Assembly: GCA_031254635.1 (NCBI GenBank) | Contig: JAIRUB010000251.1 | Coordinates: 1 to 24,360 of the forward strand | Source: Prevotellaceae bacterium | GTDB lineage: Bacteria; Bacteroidota; Bacteroidia; Bacteroidales; UBA932 | Reading direction: 5' to 3' | Length of the DNA: 24,360 nt | In this document: positions 1 to 7,770 of the stretch, piece by piece | Layout of the letters: every line of letters begins with the position of its first letter | Numbering within the stretch: the first letter of the stretch is position 1 | Notes under the pieces: generated by a model | Seen by the model: only the letters and a program-made list of their open reading frames with translations | Told to the model about the DNA's origin: nothing | Database searches by the model: none | Program-made: the position numbers and the translations under genes

Positions 1-262
1 AGATATTTTGAATACGCCCCCAGTTATCCGTGAAATAATGTTTAATGGGGAGTTGTGCCAAGTAGGAGTATAATTTCAGAAAATCAGCATCAGTTCTTCC
101 TCCATTATGCCAAGCTAAAATAATGCCTGAACGTTTATCCATAGCATACCACGTCCATCGTTGATTATGCTTGTTTTCCACAAAAGAGCAAAATTCGTCC
201 ATCTCAGCCGTATAATAAATCCCTATTCCCAATTCTTTCAATTTCAAATATTCAGGCCATAT
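1..262 (-). pseudogene. IS1-family transposase fragment (DDE domain, both ends missing)
   Basis: About 87 codons are open on the minus strand and run off the left edge. The translation contains EMDEFCSFVENK followed by QRWTWYAMDK and YFTDNWGR. This is the IS1 InsB-type catalytic region: the D of EMDE and the D of FTDNW are the likely first two acidic catalytic residues. The upstream (N-terminal) side stops at a TAG at 263-265, and beyond it I find no IS1 zinc-finger part, so the gene is 5'-truncated. The third catalytic residue would lie outside the window. It sits just downstream of the tRNA-Asp terminator. What is seen is a fragment; whether the element is complete to the left cannot be known. 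Confidence 0.8.
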
Positions 263-411
263 CTATGAGGTATGGGTTAATGTGTGGCGTTTTTTTTAAC
301 TCCGAACTAAGGGTGTTTCTACTAATTTTCGGTCTAATGGACAAAAGTGAGGCTGATTTTGTAGATGCTTTTTTGCTTAACTTTGAGTTCGTTGCCAAAA
401 TGTTGCCAAAA

Positions 412-460
412 ACAGAAAAGAAAAAAACGCCAACAATCTTATTATTTGATTATTAGCGTT
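412..460 (-). terminator. Rho-independent terminator of tRNA-Asp
   Basis: On the minus strand a 13-bp stem (AACGCTAATAATC pairing with GATTGTTGGCGTT, including two G-U pairs) with a 9-nt loop at 439-447 is followed by a T-rich tract at 412-425. It lies 9 bases beyond the tRNA-Asp 3' end and is the obvious stop for that transcript. Confidence 0.85.
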
Positions 461-468
461 TTATGGAG

Positions 469-542
469 CGGTCTGGACGGGACTCGAACCCGCGACCCCG
501 TGCGTGACAGGCACGTATTCTAACCAACTGAACTACCAGACC
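469..542 (-). tRNA. tRNA-Asp (anticodon GTC)
   Basis: The minus strand folds as a full cloverleaf of 74 nt. The acceptor stem GGTCTGG/CCAGACC is perfect. The anticodon stem CGTGC/GCACG encloses the loop CTGTCAC with anticodon GTC, and the T-arm contains GGTTCGAGTCC. The discriminator base is G, as expected for Asp. The 3' CCA is not encoded. It has its own promoter (562-591) and terminator (412-460). Confidence 0.97.
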
Positions 543-561
543 TGATTAAAATTTGGGATTG

Positions 562-591
562 CAAAGATAAGACATTTTTTAAACATTGCAA
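562..591 (-). promoter_or_regulatory. Promoter of tRNA-Asp
   Basis: The minus strand has a TATCTTTG -7 box (562-569) and a TTG -33 element (589-591) separated by exactly 19 bases, a consensus Bacteroidetes sigma-70-type promoter. The predicted transcription start is about 15 bases before the mature tRNA. It is back to back with the deaminase promoter. Confidence 0.8.
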
Positions 592-618
592 ATTACTGGC
601 CAATTTTTTCTACCTTTG
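586..618 (+). promoter_or_regulatory. Promoter of the dCMP deaminase gene
   Basis: A TACCTTTG -7 box lies at 611-618, with a TTG at 586-588 (22-base spacer, slightly long). The box ends 25 bases before the ATG at 644. The -33 element directly abuts that of the divergent tRNA-Asp promoter. Confidence 0.7.
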
Positions 619-643
619 CAAAATTCTTTAACTTTGGTATTCC

Positions 644-1087
644 ATGAATAAAGACAAACAAGCACAATTTGACCGTAGCTACTTGCAAATGGCTGCAGTG
701 TGGGCACAAAATTCCTATTGTCAACGCCGACAGGTGGGCGCCCTCATCGTTAAAGACCGTATGATTATTTCCGACGGATATAACGGTACCCCCTCGGGCT
801 TCGAAAATGTTTGCGAAGACGAGGAAGGCAACACTAAACCCTATGTACTCCACGCCGAAGCTAATGCCATTACCAAAGTCGCCAAATCAAACAATAGTAG
901 CGAAGGCGCTACGCTGTATATAACCTCCTCTCCCTGTGTCGAGTGTGCAAAATTAATCATTCAGGCAGGCATTAAACGCGTAGTTTTCAGTAACGAATAC
1001 CGCCTTTCCGATGGAATTGATCTGCTGCGGCGCGCCGGCATAGAAGTTATTTATATTAAAAGTGAAGATTTATACACGATAAGATAA
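644..1087 (+). CDS. comEB: dCMP deaminase (ComEB-like)
   Basis: A 147-residue cytidine/deoxycytidylate deaminase-fold enzyme, cytosolic and Zn-dependent, converting dCMP to dUMP and so feeding dTMP synthesis. The signature is complete: HAEANAI (His70, catalytic Glu72) and SPCVECAK (Cys98, Cys101) give the zinc ligands. The N-terminal GAL(I)VKD strand and DGYNGTPSG loop (residues 45-53) are typical of the dCMP rather than the free-cytidine branch. The length is normal for the short bacterial/phage-like type. The start follows a clear promoter. The TAA stop overlaps the ATG of the next gene by one base (TAATG), so the two are likely translationally coupled although functionally unrelated. A related nucleobase deaminase is possible but less likely. 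Confidence 0.93.
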   Translation: MNKDKQAQFDRSYLQMAAVWAQNSYCQRRQVGALIVKDRMIISDGYNGTPSGFENVCEDEEGNTKPYVLHAEANAITKVAKSNNSSEGATLYITSSPCVECAKLIIQAGIKRVVFSNEYRLSDGIDLLRRAGIEVIYIKSEDLYTIR

Positions 1088-2694
1088 TGAACAAAAGTAC
1101 CCTCCTCCTCCGTATCCTCAGTTTGATTCTTTGTATTGTCCTAGGCGTTCTCATCGGGCAACGTATAGCCTATAATAACCGCAATGTGATTTATTTAGGT
1201 TCGGACGGCTCCTCGCGTGAATACCGAAAATTTAACTTGATACTTGAGCAAATTCGTGAAAATTATGTAGATACGGTAAATATCGATAGCCTGATAGAAA
1301 GAAGTTTACCCTTGATAATGGGCGAATTAGACCCTCATTCCATATACATTCCCGCCTCCGAAATGGAGCAGGCCAACGAATCAATTGAAGGTAATTTCGA
1401 CGGCATAGGCGTAACCTTTAATATGCCTAACGACACCGCTATGGTTAATAGCGTTATCGGCGGAGGTCCGGCAGAACGTGCAGGCGTACAACCCGGTGAC
1501 AAAATTGTTACCGTAAACGACACCATCATTGCAGGTAAAGAAATAGACCAAAACGCAGTAGTTAAGATGCTACGCGGGAAAAATGGTACTAAAGTAACCA
1601 TAGGCGTAAAACGCATAGACGAATCCAAACTGATACAAATTCCCATTACCCGCGGCAAGATTCCGGTAAAAAGTGTGGACGTGGCCTTTATGTTGAACAA
1701 CAATACCGCTTATATCAAATTGTCAAAATTTTCCAAGGCTTCGCATAATGAGTTTGTGCAAGCAGTGCAGAAACTCGAAAAACAAGGTATGAGCAATTTA
1801 GTGTTCGACTTGCGGGGCAATACCGGCGGACTACTCGACCAGGCCTTTGAAATTGCCAATGAATTTTTGGCTAAAGACAATCTCATTGTATATACCGAAG
1901 GGCGCGCTCGTCAACGCCAATCTTTGTATGCCAATGGCAAGGGAAGTTTGCAGCAGATTAGTGTAGCCATCCTCATTGATGAATTTACCGCCTCATCTTC
2001 GGAAATTGTAGCAGGCGCGTTGCAAGATAACGATAGAGGCCACATTGTGGGCCGCCGTAGCTACGGCAAAGGCTTGGTGCAAGAGCCTGTTTATTTTACC
2101 GACAATTCGGGAATCCGCCTCACCGTAGCCCGCTATTATACGCCTACAGGCCGTTGTATCCAAAAACCATACGAGGGCAATAAATATGAAGACAATATTG
2201 AACAACGCTACCTGCACGGCGAATTTTTGGTCATCGACAGTATCAAACAAAACACCAATGAGCGTTTTACCACTCCGCAAGGTAAAGATGTATATGGCGG
2301 CGGCGGTATTATGCCCGATATGTTTGTTCCCATTGATACCACCGGCGTAAATAAATATTTTGAAATCGTATCGCGACGCAACCTTGTTTACAGGTTTGCA
2401 TTACAGTTTACCGAACAACACCGCAAAAAAATCAACAGTATTACCACCTTCGACGCTCTGCTAAAATTTTATGCCTCTTATAATTTTGTAGAATTATTTT
2501 CGGAATATGCTGCCAAGAATGGCGTTAAAGGTAGCCCTGCGGAAATTCAAGAATGCGCCGAATTGCTGGGAATTCATCTGAAAGCCTATATTGGTCGCAA
2601 CACTCCTCTCGACGATGAAGGATTATACCCCTTCATTGCGACAATCGACAACACTCTACAGAAAGCGATGGAAATGTTATCGGGAGGTGAATAA
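1087..2694 (+). CDS. S41 C-terminal processing peptidase (CtpA/Prc family)
   Basis: A 535-residue periplasm-facing serine protease. A single N-terminal membrane anchor or signal segment (about residues 5-24) is followed by a PDZ domain (about 100-185, with GIGVTFNM and GVQPGDKIVTVND) that recognises substrate C-termini, and then the S41 catalytic core. The catalytic pair is visible: Ser303 in TASSSE and Lys328 in SYGKGLVQ, 25 residues apart as in CtpA/D1P. The DLRGNTGG motif is at 241-248. About 110 residues follow the catalytic core, as in Bacteroidetes members. It overlaps the deaminase stop by one base. The family trims or degrades envelope proteins; the actual substrate cannot be read from the sequence. 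Confidence 0.95.
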   Translation: MNKSTLLLRILSLILCIVLGVLIGQRIAYNNRNVIYLGSDGSSREYRKFNLILEQIRENYVDTVNIDSLIERSLPLIMGELDPHSIYIPASEMEQANESIEGNFDGIGVTFNMPNDTAMVNSVIGGGPAERAGVQPGDKIVTVNDTIIAGKEIDQNAVVKMLRGKNGTKVTIGVKRIDESKLIQIPITRGKIPVKSVDVAFMLNNNTAYIKLSKFSKASHNEFVQAVQKLEKQGMSNLVFDLRGNTGGLLDQAFEIANEFLAKDNLIVYTEGRARQRQSLYANGKGSLQQISVAILIDEFTASSSEIVAGALQDNDRGHIVGRRSYGKGLVQEPVYFTDNSGIRLTVARYYTPTGRCIQKPYEGNKYEDNIEQRYLHGEFLVIDSIKQNTNERFTTPQGKDVYGGGGIMPDMFVPIDTTGVNKYFEIVSRRNLVYRFALQFTEQHRKKINSITTFDALLKFYASYNFVELFSEYAAKNGVKGSPAEIQECAELLGIHLKAYIGRNTPLDDEGLYPFIATIDNTLQKAMEMLSGGE

Positions 2695-2951
2695 GAGATT
2701 AGGATATTAAGAATTATTTGAGACCAAAGATACAACAAAAAAATCAATTTGCAAAATATTAGACTGATTTATTTTTCAAATTTGTATAAGAGGACTGTCG
2801 AATATGATTTTTTTTTATTCAGACTTTCAAAAATTTATATCTAAACATAGGGTTTTACTGGTGAACCGATATTTTTCTATTTCCCTAATATCCCTAAAAT
2901 ATCGCATAATCGCACATCGCATATCCTGACACCTAATTCGTAATTTCTAAT

Positions 2952-3833
2952 TTATTCCAAAATATACCCGAAGTTCTTGAGTTGTTGTGGGTTTTCGCGC
3001 CAGTCGGGGTTCACCTTAACAAAAATGCGCAGGAAAACTTTTTTCTCAAAAAAATCTTCCATATCTTTACGCGCCTGCATGCTGATGCGTTTTAAAGCGC
3101 TACCGCCGCTACCTATGATAATTCCTTTCTGCGAATCGCGCGCTACGTGGATAACCGCTTCAATACGATACATGTCTTCATCTTCCCTGAATTGCTCTAT
3201 CGTCGCTTCTGTACAGTAAGGAATTTCTTTGCTATAGTTGAGTAATATCTTTTCGCGAATAATTTCAGTAGCAAAAAAACGCAGATTGCGGTCGGTAAGG
3301 GTATCCTTGTCGTAATAGGCGGGACTTTCGGGCAAAAACGATAAAATACGTTTAAATACCCCGTCAACATTGAACTTTTCCTGTGCCGAGATAGGATAAA
3401 TAATCGCCTTAGGCAAGAGTTTTTTCCATGTCTCCACCAATCCATCTAAGGCTTCCTGTGTAGTTAAATCAATCTTGTTAATCACTAAGATTACAGGTGT
3501 GTCGATTTGTTGCAAACGGGTAATATATTCTCCGTTCTTATCGTATTTTTCGACTACATCGGTAACATAAAGAATAACATCAGCATCGCCTATGGCTGTG
3601 TTCACAAATTTCATCATGCTTTCCTGCAGTTTGTAGTTAGGCCGCAAGATGCCCGGCGTATCGGAAAACACTACCTGAAAATCTTTGCTGTTGACAATAC
3701 CCATAATCCGGTGGCGGGTAGTCTGCGCCTTAGCGGTGATAATCGACAACTTCTCCCCAACCAATGCATTCATGAGGGTTGACTTGCCCACGTTGGGGTT
3801 CCCGATAATATTTACAAAGCCCGATTTATGCAT
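2952..3833 (-). CDS. era: GTPase Era, 30S ribosome assembly factor
   Basis: A 293-residue protein of standard Era length. The GTPase domain has G1 GNPNVGKST (11-19), G3 DTPG (58-61), G4 NKID (119-122) and G5-like SAQ (149-151). The C-terminal KH domain has the IIIGSGGSALKRI segment (238-250) that binds the 3' end of 16S rRNA. In the family, the GTP-dependent protein binds the 30S precursor and helps its maturation. The ATG shares one base with the rluB stop (TAATG on the minus strand), so era is expected to be translated by coupling from the rluB message. The stretch downstream (2698-2951) is AT-rich and ends in word-like repeat sequence; I see no strong terminator there. Confidence 0.97.
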   Translation of the reverse strand: MHKSGFVNIIGNPNVGKSTLMNALVGEKLSIITAKAQTTRHRIMGIVNSKDFQVVFSDTPGILRPNYKLQESMMKFVNTAIGDADVILYVTDVVEKYDKNGEYITRLQQIDTPVILVINKIDLTTQEALDGLVETWKKLLPKAIIYPISAQEKFNVDGVFKRILSFLPESPAYYDKDTLTDRNLRFFATEIIREKILLNYSKEIPYCTEATIEQFREDEDMYRIEAVIHVARDSQKGIIIGSGGSALKRISMQARKDMEDFFEKKVFLRIFVKVNPDWRENPQQLKNFGYILE

Positions 3834-5254
3834 TATTCATAAGCTCCCATGCGTAACATATTCACTTCGGTGTCGGTGAGGAAGCGCCACTGGCCGCGTT
3901 TCAGGTTCTTCTTGGTAAGGCCTGCAAAATATACCCTGTCCAATTTTTTCACCTTGTAGCCCAATGCTTCAAACATACGGCGCACAACGCGGTTGCGTCC
4001 CGAATGAATTTCGAGACCTACCTGAGCGTTATCGCCATCAACATAAGAAAGGCTGTCGGCTTGAATAACGCCATCTTCCAATTCGACTCCGTCGAGCAGT
4101 TGTTGCAGGTCGAACTGTTTAAGGTTTTTATCCAAGAAAATATGGTATATTTTTTTCTTATTGTAAGAAGGGTGCGTCAATTGTTCGGTTAATTCCCCGT
4201 CATTAGTAAACACTAATACGCCGGTAGTAGCTTTGTCGAGACGTCCCACCGGAAATACCCGCGAGGGACATTTTTCCCCAATCAGGTCCATTACCGTTTT
4301 TTCGGCGTGAAGGTCGCTCATAGTAGTTACAAAGTCTTTGGGTTTATTCATTACGATATACACCTTCTGCTCACCCTTGAGGCGTTCGTTATTAAAACGA
4401 ACATCATCGTTGGGCTGCACTTTTACGCCCAATTCTGTTACTATATTACCGTTGACGCTTACTAAGCCTGCCACGATGTACTCATCGGCTTCGCGGCGCG
4501 AGCAGATGCCTGAATTGGCAATAAATTTATTGAGGCGGATGCCGTCGTCCGATTGTTTTTTTATTGGCTTTGCTGAATGTGAAGCGTGAGGCGTGAAGCA
4601 TGAAGCGCTATCTTCTAATGAACGTCTTTTGCTTGGCTTTATATCTTCAGTCCTTGATTTTTTGAATTTTGAGTTTCGAGTTTCAAATTTTGAATCCTTA
4701 AACCGTGTACCTTGTACCTTTTCACCTTGTACCTTTGTTCTTGGTTTATCGAAACGTCTTGGGCTGCGAGTAGGCTTCTCCGGCCATGACGAGTGACGGG
4801 TGACGGGTGACGAGTCGTCTGAAAAACGTCTTTTAGTTGGTTTTATATCTTCAGTTCTTGATTTTTTAAATTTCAAGTTTCGAGTTTCAAATTTTGAATC
4901 CTTAAACCGTGTACCTTGTAACTTTGTTTTTGGGTCATCGAAGCGTCTTGGGGCGCGAGCCGGTTTCTCCGGCCGTGACGAGTGACGGGTAACAGGTAAC
5001 GAGTCGTCTGAAAAACGTTTTCTGACTGGCTTTGAATCCTCAGTTCTTGCTCTCTTAAATTTTGAATCCTTGAACCTTGAACCTTCAGTTCTCGGTTTAT
5101 CGGTAGAATGCGATGTAAATCGCTTAGTATTTGGACCTTCACGCTTCATGCCTGATCTTTCACCCTTCACCCTTAATCCTTCACCCTTAACCCTTGTCGC
5201 TTCACGCTTTACGCTTAACGCTTTACGCCTAACACCTGTTGATTGCTTTTTCAT
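3833..5254 (-). CDS. rluB: 23S rRNA pseudouridine synthase RluB with repeat-derived N-terminal extension
   Basis: A 473-residue protein from the ATG at 5252-5254. I chose this start because a TATCTTTG -7 box sits at 5274-5281; longer in-frame extensions would begin upstream of that promoter. The conserved enzyme occupies residues 238-473: an S4 RNA-binding domain (GIRLNKFIANSG onward) and a RsuA/RluB catalytic domain with VGRLDKATTG, Asp340 being the catalytic residue. It isomerises a uridine in the peptidyl-transferase region of 23S rRNA. Residues 1-237 are low complexity, rich in K, R, S, T and P, with two near-identical units of about 65 residues (each with GTRFKDSKFETRN and KSRTEDIKP). 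They are encoded by tandem DNA repeats that resemble the intergenic repeats of this genome. Similar basic tails occur in other Bacteroidetes RluB proteins, but this one looks recently grown. It is the first gene of an rluB-era pair. Confidence 0.93.
   Translation of the reverse strand: MKKQSTGVRRKALSVKREATRVKGEGLRVKGERSGMKREGPNTKRFTSHSTDKPRTEGSRFKDSKFKRARTEDSKPVRKRFSDDSLPVTRHSSRPEKPARAPRRFDDPKTKLQGTRFKDSKFETRNLKFKKSRTEDIKPTKRRFSDDSSPVTRHSSWPEKPTRSPRRFDKPRTKVQGEKVQGTRFKDSKFETRNSKFKKSRTEDIKPSKRRSLEDSASCFTPHASHSAKPIKKQSDDGIRLNKFIANSGICSRREADEYIVAGLVSVNGNIVTELGVKVQPNDDVRFNNERLKGEQKVYIVMNKPKDFVTTMSDLHAEKTVMDLIGEKCPSRVFPVGRLDKATTGVLVFTNDGELTEQLTHPSYNKKKIYHIFLDKNLKQFDLQQLLDGVELEDGVIQADSLSYVDGDNAQVGLEIHSGRNRVVRRMFEALGYKVKKLDRVYFAGLTKKNLKRGQWRFLTDTEVNMLRMGAYE
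4619..5110. repeat. Tandem repeat of about 190-200 bp inside rluB
   Basis: Two near-identical units lie at 4619-4820 (202 bp) and 4821-5010 (190 bp), with a third, partial and more diverged unit at 5011-5110. Shared blocks include TATCTTCAG, CGAGTTTCAAATTTTGAATC, CCGTGTACCTTGTA, TTCTCCGGCC and GAGTGACGGGT. The difference in unit length comes mainly from short internal word duplications (for example CACCTTGTACC at about 4723-4733), and all changes keep the rluB frame open. Confidence 0.9.
5130..5238. repeat. Degenerate short-word repeat at the 5' end of rluB
   Basis: The stretch is built from variants of a 7-8 base word (CACCCTT, CACGCTT, TTAACGC, TTTACGC) repeated about a dozen times with small changes. 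It encodes the first 40 or so residues of RluB (VKREATRVKGEGLRVKGE region). The same CACCCTT style recurs at 7985-8000 at the end of the glycosyltransferase gene. Confidence 0.8.
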
Positions 5255-5273
5255 ATTAATGTGATTTTGGGCA

Positions 5274-5281
5274 CAAAGATA
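5274..5281 (-). promoter_or_regulatory. -7 box of the rluB-era promoter
   Basis: TATCTTTG on the minus strand, 19 bases before the chosen rluB ATG. No good -33 element was seen. It fixes the start codon, because in-frame codons further upstream would not be transcribed. Confidence 0.65.
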
Positions 5282-5336
5282 GTGTTTTAAATGATTTTTT
5301 TGTACTTTTACTGTTTGGAATATTTTTATTTCTCTT

Positions 5337-6584
5337 ATGAAATTGATACCCTCATTAATTCGCGAAAATTTTAAAGTTTCACTTACTGCTGTTAGGACTA
5401 ACCGTTTACGGTCGATATTAACGATTTTAATCATTGCCTTCGGGATTATGGCTTTAGTAGGCATTCTCACCGCCATTGATGCGCTAAAAGGCTCTATTAC
5501 AGACGATTTTAGCCTTATGGGAGCTAACACCTTCTCTATTCAGAGCAGGGGAAACAATTTTCAGGTAATGAACAAACAGGTGCGTAAGCGCAGTTTTAAC
5601 TATATTTCCTACCAACAGGCCACAGAATTCAAAGAACGGTATGAATTTCCGGCACACATCACTCTGCGCACATATCTTACGGGGGCATCAACTGTAAAAA
5701 GCGGTACGGAAAAAACCAATCCTAACATTGCATTGCTGGGCGTTTCCGAAAGTTATCCGCTTACATCGGGTAGCGAAATTGACAAGGGCCGTATGTTCTC
5801 GTCGCGTGAAGTGGAATACAGCGATTTTGTAGCTGTGATTGGTTCCGAAATTGCCAATAAATTATTTAAAAACCGCAATCCCATTGATGAATATGTATCT
5901 GTGGGCGGTAATCGCTATCGCGTTATCGGCACATTTAAGCAAAAAGGGGCGGGTTTCGGCGGAGGGCCCGATCGTACAATGATTATCCCCATAAGTAATG
6001 GCCGCAGTGTTTTCTCACAGCCTAATCAAAATTTTGTTATTGAAATTACGCCTACTAAAGCGGTGGATTTGAATATGGCTATAGGTGAAGCGGAATCAAC
6101 CTTCCGCCTGATACGCCGCCTCTCGCCTGATATGGAAACCGACTTTAATATTGAGCGCAGCGACGCCTTAGCTGAGATGATGCTCGACTTTATGAGCTAT
6201 GCTACGCTCGCGGCCATTGTTATAGGTTTCATTACTATGCTAGGTGCGGCTATCGGCTTAATGAATATCATGCTGGTATCGGTAAATGAACGTACCCGCG
6301 AAATCGGCACGCGAAAGGCCATTGGCGCCAAAGCGAATACTATCAAGCAGCAATTTTTATTTGAATCTATTGTAATCGGACAAATCGGCGGCCTTGTGGG
6401 AATTGTGCTAGGCATCATTGCCGGCAATTCCATTTCCATGTTTATCGGCTCTTCCTTTATTATCCCTTGGCTGTGGATATTTGTGGGCGTAACACTATGC
6501 TTTGCGGTGAGTATTGCCTCGGGCTACATTCCTGCCCGCCGCGCCGCACTCCTTGATCCGATTGAAGCGCTGAGATACGAATAA
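5337..6584 (+). CDS. ABC transporter permease, MacB/FtsX type
   Basis: A 415-residue inner-membrane protein with the classic MacB layout. TM1 (about 25-50) is followed by a large periplasmic MacB_PCD domain (about 51-280) and three C-terminal membrane segments (about 285-315, 340-365 and 375-398) of the FtsX domain. The family hallmarks TREIGTRKAIGAK (320-332) and RRAALLDPIEALR (401-413) are present. Such permeases couple an ATPase to extracytoplasmic work or to lipoprotein, peptide or drug export. No ATPase or membrane-fusion partner is adjacent, so the partner must be encoded elsewhere. The gene is divergent from rluB; only a weak promoter-like TACTTTTA (about 5303-5310) was seen upstream. 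Substrate unknown. Confidence 0.93.
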   Translation: MKLIPSLIRENFKVSLTAVRTNRLRSILTILIIAFGIMALVGILTAIDALKGSITDDFSLMGANTFSIQSRGNNFQVMNKQVRKRSFNYISYQQATEFKERYEFPAHITLRTYLTGASTVKSGTEKTNPNIALLGVSESYPLTSGSEIDKGRMFSSREVEYSDFVAVIGSEIANKLFKNRNPIDEYVSVGGNRYRVIGTFKQKGAGFGGGPDRTMIIPISNGRSVFSQPNQNFVIEITPTKAVDLNMAIGEAESTFRLIRRLSPDMETDFNIERSDALAEMMLDFMSYATLAAIVIGFITMLGAAIGLMNIMLVSVNERTREIGTRKAIGAKANTIKQQFLFESIVIGQIGGLVGIVLGIIAGNSISMFIGSSFIIPWLWIFVGVTLCFAVSIASGYIPARRAALLDPIEALRYE

Positions 6585-6585
6585 T

Positions 6586-6611
6586 AATGAACAATGATTA
6601 ATGAACAATAA
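6586..6611. repeat. Word repeat (AATGAACAATGATT family)
   Basis: Starts directly after the ABC permease stop: ATAATGAACAATGATTAATG and then AACAATAAG. The same words occur at 17497-17530, 17637-17668 and 22668-22700. Confidence 0.75.
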
Positions 6612-6627
6612 GTAGTGTTAAGTTAAT

Positions 6628-6658
6628 TTTGATATGACGTAATAATTATATATCTTTG
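6628..6658 (+). promoter_or_regulatory. Promoter of the IS630-type element
   Basis: TTTG (6628-6631), a spacer of 19 bases, then TATCTTTG (6651-6658), 23 bases before the transposase ATG. It matches the host consensus, so the dead transposase is probably still transcribed. Confidence 0.7.
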
Positions 6659-6681
6659 CCGAAATTTTACATCATAAAACT

Positions 6682-7590
6682 ATGGCAAGGTATCGCATTA
6701 AATTAGCACAGGATGAAGTTATTGAACTGTCCTCTATTGTAAAGAAGGGATTTCATACAGCACAAACGTACAGAGCGGCTTACGTATTATTGAATTGTGA
6801 TGAAGGCGACTATTCGCTTGGCAAATCTACGAACGAACAAGTTTGTTCGGTATTAAAGATCGGCATGCGTACCATTGATCGAATAAAACAGAAATGTGTT
6901 GAAAGAGGTGTGGAACACGCACTGGAACGAGTTGAGAGCAGTCACATTTACGAAAAAAAAGTGGATGGTGATTTGGAAGCAAAGATTGTACAATTATGTT
7001 GCAGCGAACCTCCGAAAGGATTTGCCAAATGGACATTGCGCATGTTAGCTGACAAAGTTGTAGAGTTAGGGTATATTGATAAACTTTCGCACGTATCTGT
7101 TTACAATACACTTAAAAAAACGAGTTTAAGCATTGGAAAATAAAGGGTTGGGTGATTCCGCCAGAGCGAAATGCCGAATTTGTTGCCCACATGGAACAGG
7201 TTCTTGACCTTTACAAGCGTCCCTATGATGAGGAGTTCCCTGTTGTCTGTATGGACGAATCACCCAAGAGATGTATCCTGAATCCAAAAAAATCACTTTG
7301 ATAATGGACAATTTCAAGACACATTCAATAGCTGCGTTTTATGAGGCGTTTGAGCCAGTTGACGCCAAACGTTTGGTTGATAGATTCGAATTTGTTTTTA
7401 CACCAAAACATGGAAGTTGGTTGAATGTGACTGAAATAGAATTTCATATACTTAATACCCAATGCTTAAACAGGAGATTGAAGGATGGCAAGAGCATCGA
7501 AACAGCAAAAAGTGTAAAATAAATTGGTAGTTCTCATCTGCAGATGCCCGCATTAAACTGAAAAAATTATATCCGTCATTTAACGATTAA
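6682..7590 (+). pseudogene. IS630-family transposase, frameshifted and internally deleted
   Basis: The N-terminal helix-turn-helix part (6682-7143, 153 codons) is recognisable. Reading then continues one frame back after an A7 run at 7114-7120, giving HWKIKGWVIPP and VVCMDESPK with the first catalytic Asp. At about 7267-7272 a deletion, probably of some 80 codons, joins this out of frame to MYPESKKITLIMDN (second Asp) and GSWLNVTEIEF (catalytic Glu). A further small deletion near 7515 and a TAG at INW* (about 7527) precede the normal tail DARIKLKKLYPSFND. The A7 shift alone could be programmed -1 slippage, but the later breaks make the gene non-functional. No terminal inverted repeats could be delimited. 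Confidence 0.85.
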
Positions 7591-7701
7591 TATAACAGTA
7601 GTAGAGAACATATCCTTCCGCTATACCGGTCGTTCACTAATGCTTAATTAAACTTTTTTTCATTTTAGATTAGTTTAAATAGTTAATAATATATGTAATG
7701 G

Positions 7702-7728
7702 GTAACGAGTGACCTCATAACTCGTTAC
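7702..7728. repeat. Perfect 9-bp inverted repeat
   Basis: GTAACGAGT and ACTCGTTAC are separated by 9 bases. The arms are words of the repeat family also found inside rluB (GAGTGACGGG) and at 22719-22737 (TAACTCGTAACTTGTAAATC), here meeting head to head. No T-tract follows on either strand. Confidence 0.7.
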
Positions 7729-7734
7729 TTGTAA

Positions 7735-7770
7735 ATAAAAAAGCCGCACTAAACACACGTTTGATACGGC
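7735..7770 (-). terminator. Rho-independent terminator, minus strand
   Basis: On the minus strand GCCGTATCAAAC pairs with GTTTAGTGCGGC (11 of 12 pairs, two G-U) around a GTGT loop and is followed by TTTTTT. It probably ends the transcript of the glycosyltransferase gene, whose stop is 230 bases upstream, or of a short transcript from within 7800-7900. Confidence 0.75.

Noticed and set aside
265..456. 63-codon plus-strand ORF next to tRNA-Asp, considered as an integrase remnant or small gene
   Set aside because: Its 3' part is the tRNA-Asp terminator hairpin read on the other strand, no family motif is visible in any frame, and no promoter precedes it.
4619..5110. CRISPR or invertible-region repeats in rluB
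   Set aside because: The units are direct, about 200 bp, adjacent and in frame, with no spacers, no recombinase and no inverted arrangement.
5255..5530. Extension of rluB upstream of 5254 over the ABC permease gene
   Set aside because: It crosses a divergent gene and the rluB -7 box, and the extra residues have no family similarity.
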